Assembly (NCBI GenBank): GCA_027457205.1 | Contig: DAIDTM010000354.1 | Coordinates: 1-11,073, forward strand | Origin: Anaerolineae bacterium | Lineage (GTDB): Bacteria > Chloroflexota > Anaerolineae > UBA4142 | DNA length: 11,073 nucleotides | Direction: 5' to 3' | Shown here: positions 5,267-10,392 of the stretch, in pieces | Numbering within the stretch: the first letter of the stretch is position 1 | How the letters are laid out: each line of letters opens with the position of its first letter | Program-made: the position numbers and the translations under genes | The notes under the pieces: generated by a model | Databases searched by the model: none | The model's input: only the letters and a program-made list of their open reading frames with translations | Told to the model about the DNA's origin: nothing

Positions 5267-5923
5267 ATGGCATTTCTCAAGGATACCGACCGCGACGCGT
5301 TGCGGGCAGAATTGCAAGGATTGGTCGAGCCGGTGAAACTGGTCTTGTTCGTCGATCAAGAGAATTGCGCATACTGCGACGACACGCGGCAGTTGTTGGG
5401 CGAGGTCGCCGATTTATCAGAGCGGATCACGCTGGAAACCTACGATGTGAACGCCGACCAAGCGCAAGCGGCGCAGTTCCGGATCGACAAAGCGCCGGCG
5501 ATCGCGGTGATGAACGGCAAAGATTATGGCATTCGGTACTACGGCATCCCATCGGGCTATGAATTCGGTTCGCTGATCGACGATATTATCGACGTGTCCA
5601 AGGGTGAATCGGGTTTGCAGCCGGCGACGAAAGAAGCGTTGGCGCAATTGACCCAGCCGATTCATTTCCAGGTGTTCGTCACGCCGACGTGCCCGTACTG
5701 CCCGCGCGCGGTCCGCCTGGCGCACAAGATGGCGATGGAAAGCGACTGGGTGCGCGCCGATATGATCGAGGCGACCGAGTTTCCCGAGTTGGCGGAAAAG
5801 TATGAAGTGATGGCGGTGCCGCGCACGATCATCAACGACGCCAGCTACTTTGAAGGCGCGCTGCCGGAAGCGCAGTTCCTTGCCGCCGCGTTGCAAACGC
5901 TGGAAGCGGATTCTGAGAATTAA
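5267..5923 (+). CDS. Protein disulfide oxidoreductase with two thioredoxin folds (CAYC and CPYC)
   Basis: A 218-aa cytosolic thiol-disulfide oxidoreductase made of two thioredoxin/glutaredoxin-like units, as in the PDO family known from thermophilic archaea and bacteria. The N-terminal unit has C34-A-Y-C37 with its cis-proline at P77 (K-A-P-A-I). The C-terminal unit has F-V-T-P-T-C142-P-Y-C145 with cis-proline P185 (A-V-P-R-T). In this family the second CPYC site is usually the main active site and the protein can accept electrons from a thioredoxin reductase. The start at 5267 has GGGAGGAAG just upstream; the frame is open to 5222 but without a comparable site. The next gene begins 10 bp after the stop, so it heads the redox operon. 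It is a plausible reductant for the selenoproteins nearby (inference). Confidence 0.85.
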   Translation: MAFLKDTDRDALRAELQGLVEPVKLVLFVDQENCAYCDDTRQLLGEVADLSERITLETYDVNADQAQAAQFRIDKAPAIAVMNGKDYGIRYYGIPSGYEFGSLIDDIIDVSKGESGLQPATKEALAQLTQPIHFQVFVTPTCPYCPRAVRLAHKMAMESDWVRADMIEATEFPELAEKYEVMAVPRTIINDASYFEGALPEAQFLAAALQTLEADSEN

Positions 5924-5933
5924 GGAGCAGTCT

Positions 5934-6308
5934 ATGAAGATCGCTGCGGTGACTGAAGATGGCGTCACCATTCATTCGCACTTTGGGCAAGCGCCGTACT
6001 ATCAGGTACTGACCATCGAAAACTACCAGATCGTCGCGCGCGAACAACGCGTCAAGCCCGCGCACAATCACGGAACGCACGACGAGCATCATCACGCGGC
6101 GGGCGGCGATACGCACGCGCAGGGCATGGCAGCCGTCATCGCCGATTGTCAGGTGTTGCTGGCGCGCGGGATGGGGCAGCCGGCGTACGCCGCGTTGCAA
6201 GCCGCCGGCATTCAGCCCATTCTCACCGAAAAACAAAACATCGACGACGCGGCGCAGGCGTACCTGCGCGGCGAACTGACGCACCGCGCCGAACGGGTGC
6301 ATCGTTAA
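5934..6308 (+). CDS. NifX/NifB-domain (dinitrogenase iron-molybdenum cofactor biosynthesis-like) protein with His-rich insert
   Basis: A 124-aa protein of the small Fe-Mo-cofactor-binding family (NifX/VnfX/NifB C-terminal domain). Visible features: M-K-I-A-A-V-T-E-D-G-x-x-I-x-x-H-F-G-Q-A at the N-terminus, a Y-Y-x-V-L-T-I strand, I-A-D-C-Q-V-L-L-A-R-G-M-G-Q-P-A around 77-92, then a Gly-Ile-x-P-I-L-T segment. Between strands there is a His-rich stretch, roughly residues 43-62, with nine histidines, suggesting metal binding. There are no nitrogenase genes here; members outside nif clusters occur with ArsR regulators and redox genes and have no settled role. Ribosome site AAGGAG lies about 10 nt before the ATG at 5934. 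It is probably co-transcribed with the PDO gene upstream. Confidence 0.8.
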   Translation: MKIAAVTEDGVTIHSHFGQAPYYQVLTIENYQIVAREQRVKPAHNHGTHDEHHHAAGGDTHAQGMAAVIADCQVLLARGMGQPAYAALQAAGIQPILTEKQNIDDAAQAYLRGELTHRAERVHR

Positions 6309-6316
6309 ACGCTGTA

Positions 6317-6345
6317 ACCTTTTGGTGCAGGGCGCGTCAAAAGGT
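6317..6345 (+). other. Intergenic inverted repeat
   Basis: ACCTTTTG (6317-6324) and CAAAAGGT (6338-6345) form an 8-bp stem with a 13-nt loop, 8 bp after the NifX-like stop. No T-run follows on either strand, so it is not a standard terminator. It could stabilise or process the operon mRNA, or bind a regulator. Confidence 0.45.
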
Positions 6346-6377
6346 ACAGATTCGCGTTAACCACAAAGGAGGTTACG

Positions 6378-6584
6378 ATGAACGGATTGATTAATTTCAT
6401 GCAGGGAACTGCCGGACGCGTGCTGCGCGTGGTTCTGGGACTCGTGTTGATTTATCTGGGACTGGCTGTCCTCGGCGGCACGGTCGGCATCATCGTCGCG
6501 ATCATCGGGTTGCTGCCGATCGCGATGGGCGTCTGGGGACCTTGCCTGCTCGGTTTCGTTTTCAAGCAGCCCAAGCGCGCGTAA
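6378..6584 (+). CDS. DUF2892 / YgaP-like inner membrane protein
   Basis: A 68-aa membrane protein. The sequence begins M-N-x-L-I-N-F-M-Q-G-T-A-G-R-V-L-R-V-V-L-G, followed by two hydrophobic helices (about residues 16-36 and 36-56) and a short basic tail. The T-A-G-R-x-x-R motif, the G-G-T-x-G-I-I-V-A-I-I-G-L-L-P turn and the G-P-C near the end are the signature of the DUF2892 family, whose members often occur beside or fused to rhodanese-type sulfurtransferases. No rhodanese is present here. Biochemical role is not known. Ribosome site AAAGGAGGT is well placed before the ATG. It is followed 12 bp later by the UxxC glutaredoxin-like gene, so the two are probably translated from one message. 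Confidence 0.85.
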   Translation: MNGLINFMQGTAGRVLRVVLGLVLIYLGLAVLGGTVGIIVAIIGLLPIAMGVWGPCLLGFVFKQPKRA

Positions 6585-6596
6585 AGTGGAATCGGT

Positions 6597-6848
6597 ATGG
6601 CAGACAAACCCCAACCGCGCGTGATTATCTTTACGACGCCCACCTGACCGCACTGCAGCAGCGCCAAGCAATACTTCCGTGCGAAGGGCATCCGTTTTAA
6701 CGACGTGGACGTTTCCCGTGACATGGCGGCGGCGCGCGATATGGTGCGCCGCAGCGGTCAGCAAGGCGTTCCTGTAATTGACATCGGCGGACGCATTGTG
6801 GTCGGATTCAATCGCCCGCTGGTCGATCAACTGCTCGGACTACGTTAA
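6597..6848 (+). CDS. Glutaredoxin-like selenoprotein with UxxC motif (in-frame UGA at 6645-6647)
   Basis: Ordinary gene finding misses this gene because a TGA sits at codon 17. Read as selenocysteine, the frame from ATG 6597 to TAA 6846-6848 encodes 83 residues of a glutaredoxin/NrdH/YruB-like thioredoxin fold: R-V-I-I-F-T-T-P-T-U17-P-H-C20, an expected helix (S-S-A-K-Q-Y-F-R-A-K-G), strand F-N-D-V-D-V-S, cis-proline in G-V-P59-V-I-D-I, and a final G-R-I-V-V-G-F segment. Homologous Cys forms read T-P-T-C-P-x-C, so the UGA stands exactly at the reactive cysteine. The hairpin CTTC-CGTGC-GAAG (6674-6686) is a possible SECIS. The ribosome site (AAAGTGGAA) is weak. It is likely a cytosolic thiol or selenenic-acid reductase, perhaps for the peroxiredoxin (inference). 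Confidence 0.88.
6674..6686 (+). promoter_or_regulatory. Candidate SECIS apical hairpin in the glutaredoxin-like selenoprotein gene
   Basis: CTTC (6674-6677) pairs with GAAG (6683-6686) around the loop CGTGC, which starts 31 nt after the UGA and has G as its second base followed by U. This satisfies the distance and loop-G rules for bacterial SECIS elements, but the stem is short and the lower part does not pair well. It is a weaker call than the element in prxU. Confidence 0.4.
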
Positions 6849-6872
6849 CGCTTCAATAACCTGGGAGGACCA

Positions 6873-7139
6873 ATGACCTTACAACCCTTGGGCACACGCG
6901 TGCTCATCAAACCCCTCGAACAAGAATCGGTGACCTCGGGCGGTATCTATCTGCCGGAGACGGCAAAGGAAAAGCCGCAGCAAGGACTCGTCGTCGCCGT
7001 AGGCGATGACGAGACGATCAAAGTCAAACCGCAAGACAAGGTGCTCTTCGCCAAGTACACCGGCACGGAAGTGCAGCTGAGCGGCGCGAACCATTTGATT
7101 CTGGAAGCGAACGACATCTTGGCGCGCGTGACCGACTGA
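6873..7139 (+). CDS. groES: GroES-like co-chaperonin (cpn10), short and without groEL beside it
   Basis: An 88-aa co-chaperonin. It begins L-Q-P-L-G-T-R-V-L-I-K-P, has the mobile loop S-V-T-S-G-G-I-Y-L-P that contacts GroEL, the G-L-V-V-A-V-G strand, and ends N-D-I-L-A-R-V. Compared with the roughly 95-97-residue family it is shortened between V-A-V-G and the D-K-V-L-F strand, where the roof beta-hairpin of the heptamer normally lies; the D-K-V-L-F-A-K-Y-T-G-T-E-V motif is intact. No groEL follows; the next genes encode thioredoxin-fold proteins. It is probably a second, specialised copy rather than the housekeeping groES. Ribosome site GGGAGGA lies about 7 nt before the ATG. It is 24 bp after the glutaredoxin-like gene, in the same direction. 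Confidence 0.9.
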   Translation: MTLQPLGTRVLIKPLEQESVTSGGIYLPETAKEKPQQGLVVAVGDDETIKVKPQDKVLFAKYTGTEVQLSGANHLILEANDILARVTD

Positions 7140-7150
7140 GATCATCACAT

Positions 7151-7182
7151 GGCGCTCAATCTCCGTCAGGAGATTGGGCGCC
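7151..7182 (+). other. Long intergenic hairpin between groES and the TlpA-like gene
   Basis: GGCGCTCAATCTCC (7151-7164) pairs with GGAGATTGGGCGCC (7169-7182), 14 bp with one wobble, loop GTCA. No T-run follows on either strand, so it may be an mRNA processing or stability element, or a Rho-independent-like pause. It ends 5-6 nt before the ribosome site of the TlpA-like gene and so could affect translation. Confidence 0.6.
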
Positions 7183-7199
7183 TCCTTGAGAGGAAGCCG

Positions 7200-7751
7200 A
7201 TGAGTCGCCGTCATTCGCCGGGCGCGTCCCGGAAAGGATTGCCTTCGTCGATCATCTGGATCGTCGTCATCGTCGTCGCCATTGTCGTCGTTGGCGGATT
7301 TGCGTTGAGCGGGCTGGGCGGCGTCTCGGCTGCGCGCAACGGAAGCCAAGTCGATTTTACGTTGAACGATTTCTCCGGCAAAGCCGTTCACCTGAGCGAT
7401 TATCGCGGCAAGACGGTGCTAGTGAACCTGTGGGCGTCGTGGTGTCCGCCGTGCCGCGCCGAAATGCCCGATCTGATCAGCTTTTACCAGGCGCATCAAT
7501 CCCAGGGATTCGTGCTGCTGGCAGTGAACTCGGAAGATACGGCGAACAGCGCGCAACAATTTGCGCAGCAGGAGCAGATGCCGTTTCCAGTGCTCTACGA
7601 TCCGAGCGGCACTGTCTCGCGCTTGATGGGATCGAACGGGCTGCCCAGCACCTACGTGATCGATCGCAATGGCAATGTGCGGTTTGAGTGGACTGGACAG
7701 ATTTCTCCGGCGATTCTTGCCCAGCAAGTGGTCCCGCTGTTAACGCCGTGA
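7200..7751 (+). CDS. TlpA/ResA-like membrane-anchored thioredoxin
   Basis: A 183-aa thiol-disulfide oxidoreductase anchored in the membrane with its thioredoxin domain outside. A basic N-terminus (M-S-R-R-H ... R-K-G) precedes one hydrophobic helix at about 17-36. The redoxin domain follows: D-F-T-L-N-D-F-S-G-K, V-L-V-N-L-W-A-S-W81-C82-P-P-C85, V-L-L-A-V-N, and cis-proline P149 in G-L-P-S-T-Y-V-I-D. In the family such proteins reduce extracytoplasmic disulfides, for example in cytochrome c maturation. No cytochrome maturation genes are visible here. I chose ATG 7200, with GAGAGGAAG upstream; the frame is open to an ATG at 7149, but that start would lie beside a 14-bp hairpin and has no ribosome site. 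The stop overlaps the start of the next gene. Confidence 0.88.
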   Translation: MSRRHSPGASRKGLPSSIIWIVVIVVAIVVVGGFALSGLGGVSAARNGSQVDFTLNDFSGKAVHLSDYRGKTVLVNLWASWCPPCRAEMPDLISFYQAHQSQGFVLLAVNSEDTANSAQQFAQQEQMPFPVLYDPSGTVSRLMGSNGLPSTYVIDRNGNVRFEWTGQISPAILAQQVVPLLTP

Positions 7752-7996
7752 AGATCATTTACTACAAATCGCTCATCTGCCCGCGCTGTATTCCGACGAA
7801 TCGTTTGATGGCGCGCCTGCGGCGCGAGCATCCGGAAATCGAAATCGAAGAGATCGAAGTTCTGACGAATCTACCCCGCGCGATGCGAGACGGCGTGGCG
7901 ATGCTGCCGACGCTGATCGTCGGCGAAAGGCGTTTTCACCACGCTCCGTCGATGAAGGAACTGTTGGAGGTATTTGAACCTTCACCCGTCGCGTGA
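7748..7996 (+). CDS. Small thioredoxin-fold protein with CPRC motif
   Basis: An 82-aa glutaredoxin/thioredoxin-like protein: K-I-I-Y-Y-K-S-L-I-C11-P-R-C14 followed by a helix, an I-E-I-E-E-I-E-V-L strand, and A-M-L-P54-T-L-I-V-G-E with the cis-proline. This is a complete minimal thioredoxin fold without signal peptide, so cytosolic. The start is a GTG at 7748 that overlaps the TGA of the TlpA-like gene (GTGA), indicating translational coupling. An ORF open further upstream in this frame runs through the TlpA-like coding region and is not a better start. The role is probably disulfide exchange; specific partners are unknown. The promoter of the following sigma factor lies across its last codons. 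Confidence 0.75.
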   Translation: MKIIYYKSLICPRCIPTNRLMARLRREHPEIEIEEIEVLTNLPRAMRDGVAMLPTLIVGERRFHHAPSMKELLEVFEPSPVA

Positions 7997-8002
7997 TATA
8001 AT
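7974..8002 (+). promoter_or_regulatory. Strong sigma-70-type promoter of the ECF sigma operon
   Basis: TTGAAC (7974-7979) and TATAAT (7997-8002) are 17 bp apart, with TGa directly before TATAAT (extended -10). It overlaps the 3' end of the CPRC gene. The sigma gene starts about 25 nt after the expected transcription start. A housekeeping-type promoter rather than an obvious ECF self-promoter drives this operon. Confidence 0.8.
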
Positions 8003-8034
8003 GCTGGCAAATTCTTCCAGATCTTGGAATCTGA

Positions 8035-8640
8035 ATGAAGCCAGACCAACCACGCGATGAAGACTTGGTGCGGCAAGCCCAAGCGGGCGATGAGACCGCT
8101 TTTACCGAACTCGTGCATCGGCACGAACGGCACGTATACACGCTGGCGCTGCGAATGTTGCGCGAGCCGGCGGACGCCGAAGACGTCTTGCAGGAAACGT
8201 TTATCAGCGCGCTGCGCGGGCTGAAGCATTTTCGCGGCGACGCGACCTTCGCGACGTGGCTCTATCGGATCGCCTACAACGCGACGCTGATGAAGTTGCG
8301 TCATCCACCAGCCCCGGCGTCGTTGGACGCGGCGATCGAGAATGACGAAAACGCCATGCCGCGTGAATTGACCGACTGGTCGCACGATCCTGAAGCCGCG
8401 CTGATGAATAAGGAAACGCGCCGGGTGATGGATGCGGCGGTCGCCGCGCTGCCCGAATCGATGCGTTCGGTCTTTGTCCTGCGCGACATTGACGGGCTGT
8501 CGACCGACGAGACCGCTGCGGTGCTCGACATTTCACCGGAAGCGGTCAAGGTGCGGTTGCACCGCGCACGTTTGGCGCTGCGCGAAAAACTGTCGAGCTA
8601 TTTTGGCGCGCCGCGCCTGACGACGAAGGGAGCCAGCTAA
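8035..8640 (+). CDS. ECF-type RNA polymerase sigma factor (RpoE/SigW-like)
   Basis: A 201-aa alternative sigma factor. Region 2 spans about residues 10-90: D-E-T-A-F-T-E-L-V-H-R-H-E, then the core-binding D-A-E-D-V-L-Q-E-T-F, then F-A-T-W-L-Y-R-I-A-Y-N for -10 recognition. Region 4 spans about 135-190: A-L-P-E-S-M-R-S-V-F-V-L-R-D-I-D-G-L-S, then a helix-turn-helix ending V-K-V-R-L-H-R-A-R. It directs RNA polymerase to stress promoters and is presumably held inactive by the anti-sigma factor encoded next, whose ATG overlaps this stop by one base (TAATG). The ribosome site is poor: only GGAA at 8028-8031, and a short inverted repeat (TTCCA/TGGAA) fills the leader, so translation may be low or controlled. 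The regulon is not visible here. Confidence 0.93.
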   Translation: MKPDQPRDEDLVRQAQAGDETAFTELVHRHERHVYTLALRMLREPADAEDVLQETFISALRGLKHFRGDATFATWLYRIAYNATLMKLRHPPAPASLDAAIENDENAMPRELTDWSHDPEAALMNKETRRVMDAAVAALPESMRSVFVLRDIDGLSTDETAAVLDISPEAVKVRLHRARLALREKLSSYFGAPRLTTKGAS

Positions 8641-8906
8641 TGGACCATATCACCGAAACGTGCCGCGAGATCAAAGACAAACTGTCGGCTTATCTCGACG
8701 GGGAATTGGAAACCGCCCTATGCGCGGAAATCGAGCAGCATCTGCGCGGCTGCGACAATTGCCGCGTGATGGTGGATACGCTGAATAAAACGATCACGCT
8801 CTACCGTAATTACGGTCAGGACGAGGTGCCGCCGGACGCGCACACGCGCCTGACGCGCGTGCTGAATCTGGAGCGGCTGAAGATGAAAATTCAGCAGAGC
8901 ACTTGA
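8640..8906 (+). CDS. Zinc-type (ZAS) anti-sigma factor, soluble
   Basis: An 88-aa anti-sigma factor with the zinc-binding pattern C8 ... H34-x3-C38-x2-C41, preceded by the usual D-K-L-S-A-Y-L-D-G-E-L segment, plus an extra C28. It binds and blocks its partner sigma factor. There is no membrane segment, so it is cytosolic, unlike many ECF anti-sigma factors. The ligand spacing (26, 4, 3) equals that I recall for RsrA, the thiol-oxidation-sensing anti-sigma factor of SigR, so release by disulfide stress is plausible. That inference fits the redox genes upstream, but the same spacing can occur in ZAS proteins that do not sense redox. It is translationally coupled to the sigma gene (TAATG) and followed by a terminator. 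Confidence 0.85.
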   Translation: MDHITETCREIKDKLSAYLDGELETALCAEIEQHLRGCDNCRVMVDTLNKTITLYRNYGQDEVPPDAHTRLTRVLNLERLKMKIQQST

Positions 8907-8931
8907 TCTCCATAGCTACGAGTCACGAATC

Positions 8932-8958
8932 GCCCATTCCAACGGAATGGGCTTTTTT
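8932..8958 (+). terminator. Intrinsic terminator of the sigma / anti-sigma operon
   Basis: GCCCATTCC (8932-8940) pairs perfectly with GGAATGGGC (8944-8952) around AAC and is followed by TTTTTT. It starts 25 bp after the anti-sigma stop codon. Confidence 0.92.
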
Positions 8959-9014
8959 ATTGGCGGTTGTTTTTGCGGCAACGTGCGGCATTTGCCTAGC
9001 ACCCATGTTCTGGA

Positions 9015-9043
9015 TTGACAAGCCGGAAAATCCGTTTTAGAAT
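9015..9043 (+). promoter_or_regulatory. Promoter of the LacI-family regulator gene
   Basis: A consensus TTGACA (9015-9020) and TAGAAT (9038-9043) are 17 bp apart, about 30 bp before the start codon. The heptamer GTCAGCG is repeated directly at 9047-9053 and 9059-9065, over the likely transcription start and leader. Confidence 0.75.
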
Positions 9044-9072
9044 GATGTCAGCGTTGTCGTCAGCGATTACCT

Positions 9073-10149
9073 ATGCAGAAAACTCATCCTTCGCATGTCA
9101 CTCTTCGAGATGTTGCACGGCTCGCCGGTGTCTCCACCAAAACGGTATCGCGCGTCGTCAATGAGCAAGGCGAAATTAGCGAGTCCACGCGGCAACGCGT
9201 CCAAGCCGCGGTCGAGCGATTGGGCTACCAACCCAACATCCTGGCGCGAAGTCTGGTCAACCGGCGCAGCGACACTCTGGCGGTCGTCGCCTGGGGCATC
9301 GATTACTACGGACCATCGCGCACCGTAGTCGGCGTTGAGCAGCAGGCAAACGAGTTGGGCTATTCCCTGTTTCTCAATTTGCTATCCGAGCCGAACGATA
9401 CGAACGTCAACCCGATTTTGAGCGCGCTCGCGGCGCGTCGTGTGGATGGAATCGTCTGGGCAGTCCCTGAGGTGGGCGAGAATCGCGCGTGGATCGAGCC
9501 GGACCGGTTGAAGAGTTTGCCGCCCACGATCTTTTTGAGTATGCAGCCACAGCCCGGCTTGTCTGTGATCGCAGTGGACAATCGCGCTGGCGCAGTCCAG
9601 GCGACGCAGCATTTGATCGATCAAGGCAGGCGCAAAATTGGCGTCATCACCGGTCCGTTGGCGTGGTGGGAAGCGCGCGAGCGCTACGCGGGTTGGAAGG
9701 AAACGCTCACGCGAGCCGGATTAACTGTCGCGCCATCGTTAGTTGTGGAAGGCGACTGGTCGGCGCCGAGCGGCGAACAATGTATGCGGAAACTGCTGGC
9801 GCAGCAGCCCGATATTGATGCGGTCTTTGCGGGCAATGACCAGATGGCATTGGGCGCGCTGGGCGTCGCGCATCAGTGTGATCGCCGGGTCCCGCAAGAC
9901 TTGGCGATCGTCGGCTTTGACTGCACTCCGGAATCCGCGCATTTCTGGCCGCCGTTGACGACGGTGAACCAGCATCTGGTCGATGTGGGTCGCGTGGCGG
10001 TCCAAACGCTGCATAAACTCATCGAGGCGCGGCGGAAGGGCGAAGAAGACTTTGAGCATACCGCGACCATGCTTGCGCCTGAGTTGATGGTCCGTCAAAG
10101 TTCGATGCTGACATTGCAGCCCTCTTTGGAAGTTGTCGCAGTTCCCTAG
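9073..10149 (+). CDS. LacI-family transcriptional regulator
   Basis: A 358-aa repressor with an N-terminal helix-turn-helix (V-T-L-R-D-V-A-R-L-A-G-V-S-T-K-T-V-S-R-V-V-N, residues 9-30), the hinge helix near 52-62 (Q-P-N-I-L-A-R-S-L), and a periplasmic-binding-protein-like sensor domain from about 65 to the end (D-G-I-V-W-A, A-V-D-N-R-A-G-A, I-G-V-I-T-G-P, A-V-F-A-G-N-D-Q-M-A-L-G). In this family a sugar or related ligand bound in the sensor domain alters operator binding. The next gene encodes a sugar-binding lipoprotein, so it is probably a local regulator of sugar uptake. A perfect palindrome of LacI-operator type lies between them. No Shine-Dalgarno site is visible before the ATG at 9073, so the start is chosen from domain fit. 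Confidence 0.93.
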   Translation: MQKTHPSHVTLRDVARLAGVSTKTVSRVVNEQGEISESTRQRVQAAVERLGYQPNILARSLVNRRSDTLAVVAWGIDYYGPSRTVVGVEQQANELGYSLFLNLLSEPNDTNVNPILSALAARRVDGIVWAVPEVGENRAWIEPDRLKSLPPTIFLSMQPQPGLSVIAVDNRAGAVQATQHLIDQGRRKIGVITGPLAWWEARERYAGWKETLTRAGLTVAPSLVVEGDWSAPSGEQCMRKLLAQQPDIDAVFAGNDQMALGALGVAHQCDRRVPQDLAIVGFDCTPESAHFWPPLTTVNQHLVDVGRVAVQTLHKLIEARRKGEEDFEHTATMLAPELMVRQSSMLTLQPSLEVVAVP

Positions 10150-10210
10150 GTCTATCCTCGGTAGGTCGAACACTCGCGTCATCTTTCCGAAAGTTGTCAA
10201 CGTGAACTAT

Positions 10211-10220
10211 GAAACGTTTC
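10211..10220 (+). promoter_or_regulatory. Candidate LacI-family operator
   Basis: GAAACGTTTC is a perfect 10-bp palindrome with the central CG typical of LacI-family operators (compare the PurR core AAACGTTT). It lies about 60 bp after the regulator gene and about 170 bp before the sugar-binding-protein gene. A possible -10 (TATGAA, 10208-10213) overlaps it but has no good -35. Confidence 0.5.
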
Positions 10221-10237
10221 CCGTCAAAGGTGATGGA

Positions 10238-10285
10238 AGCCCTCTTGGCTCAACGCACTCGGCGTTGCAGCCAAAGGGCTTTTTT
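10238..10285 (+). terminator. Terminator after the LacI-family gene
   Basis: AGCCCT-c-TTGGCT (10238-10250) pairs with AGCCAAAGGGCT (10269-10280), 12 bp with one bulged C, enclosing an inner 6-bp stem CAACGC/GCGTTG (10251-10267). A run of six T residues follows (10280-10285). It separates the regulator, and the candidate operator, from the transporter gene. Confidence 0.88.
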
Positions 10286-10392
10286 GCTTGGAGACGGAAA
10301 GGGAAGGAGGTGATCGAAAGAACCATTGTCTTGGCGTTGATTCACCGGCAACACAAACTGGCGTACTCACTCCAAAGGAGGAGAAGCAGAAA

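Noticed and set aside
6452..6830. Minus-strand ORFs covering the UxxC gene
   Set aside because: They are Arg/His-rich reading frames without ribosome sites or family features; the plus-strand frame carries a complete glutaredoxin-like fold.
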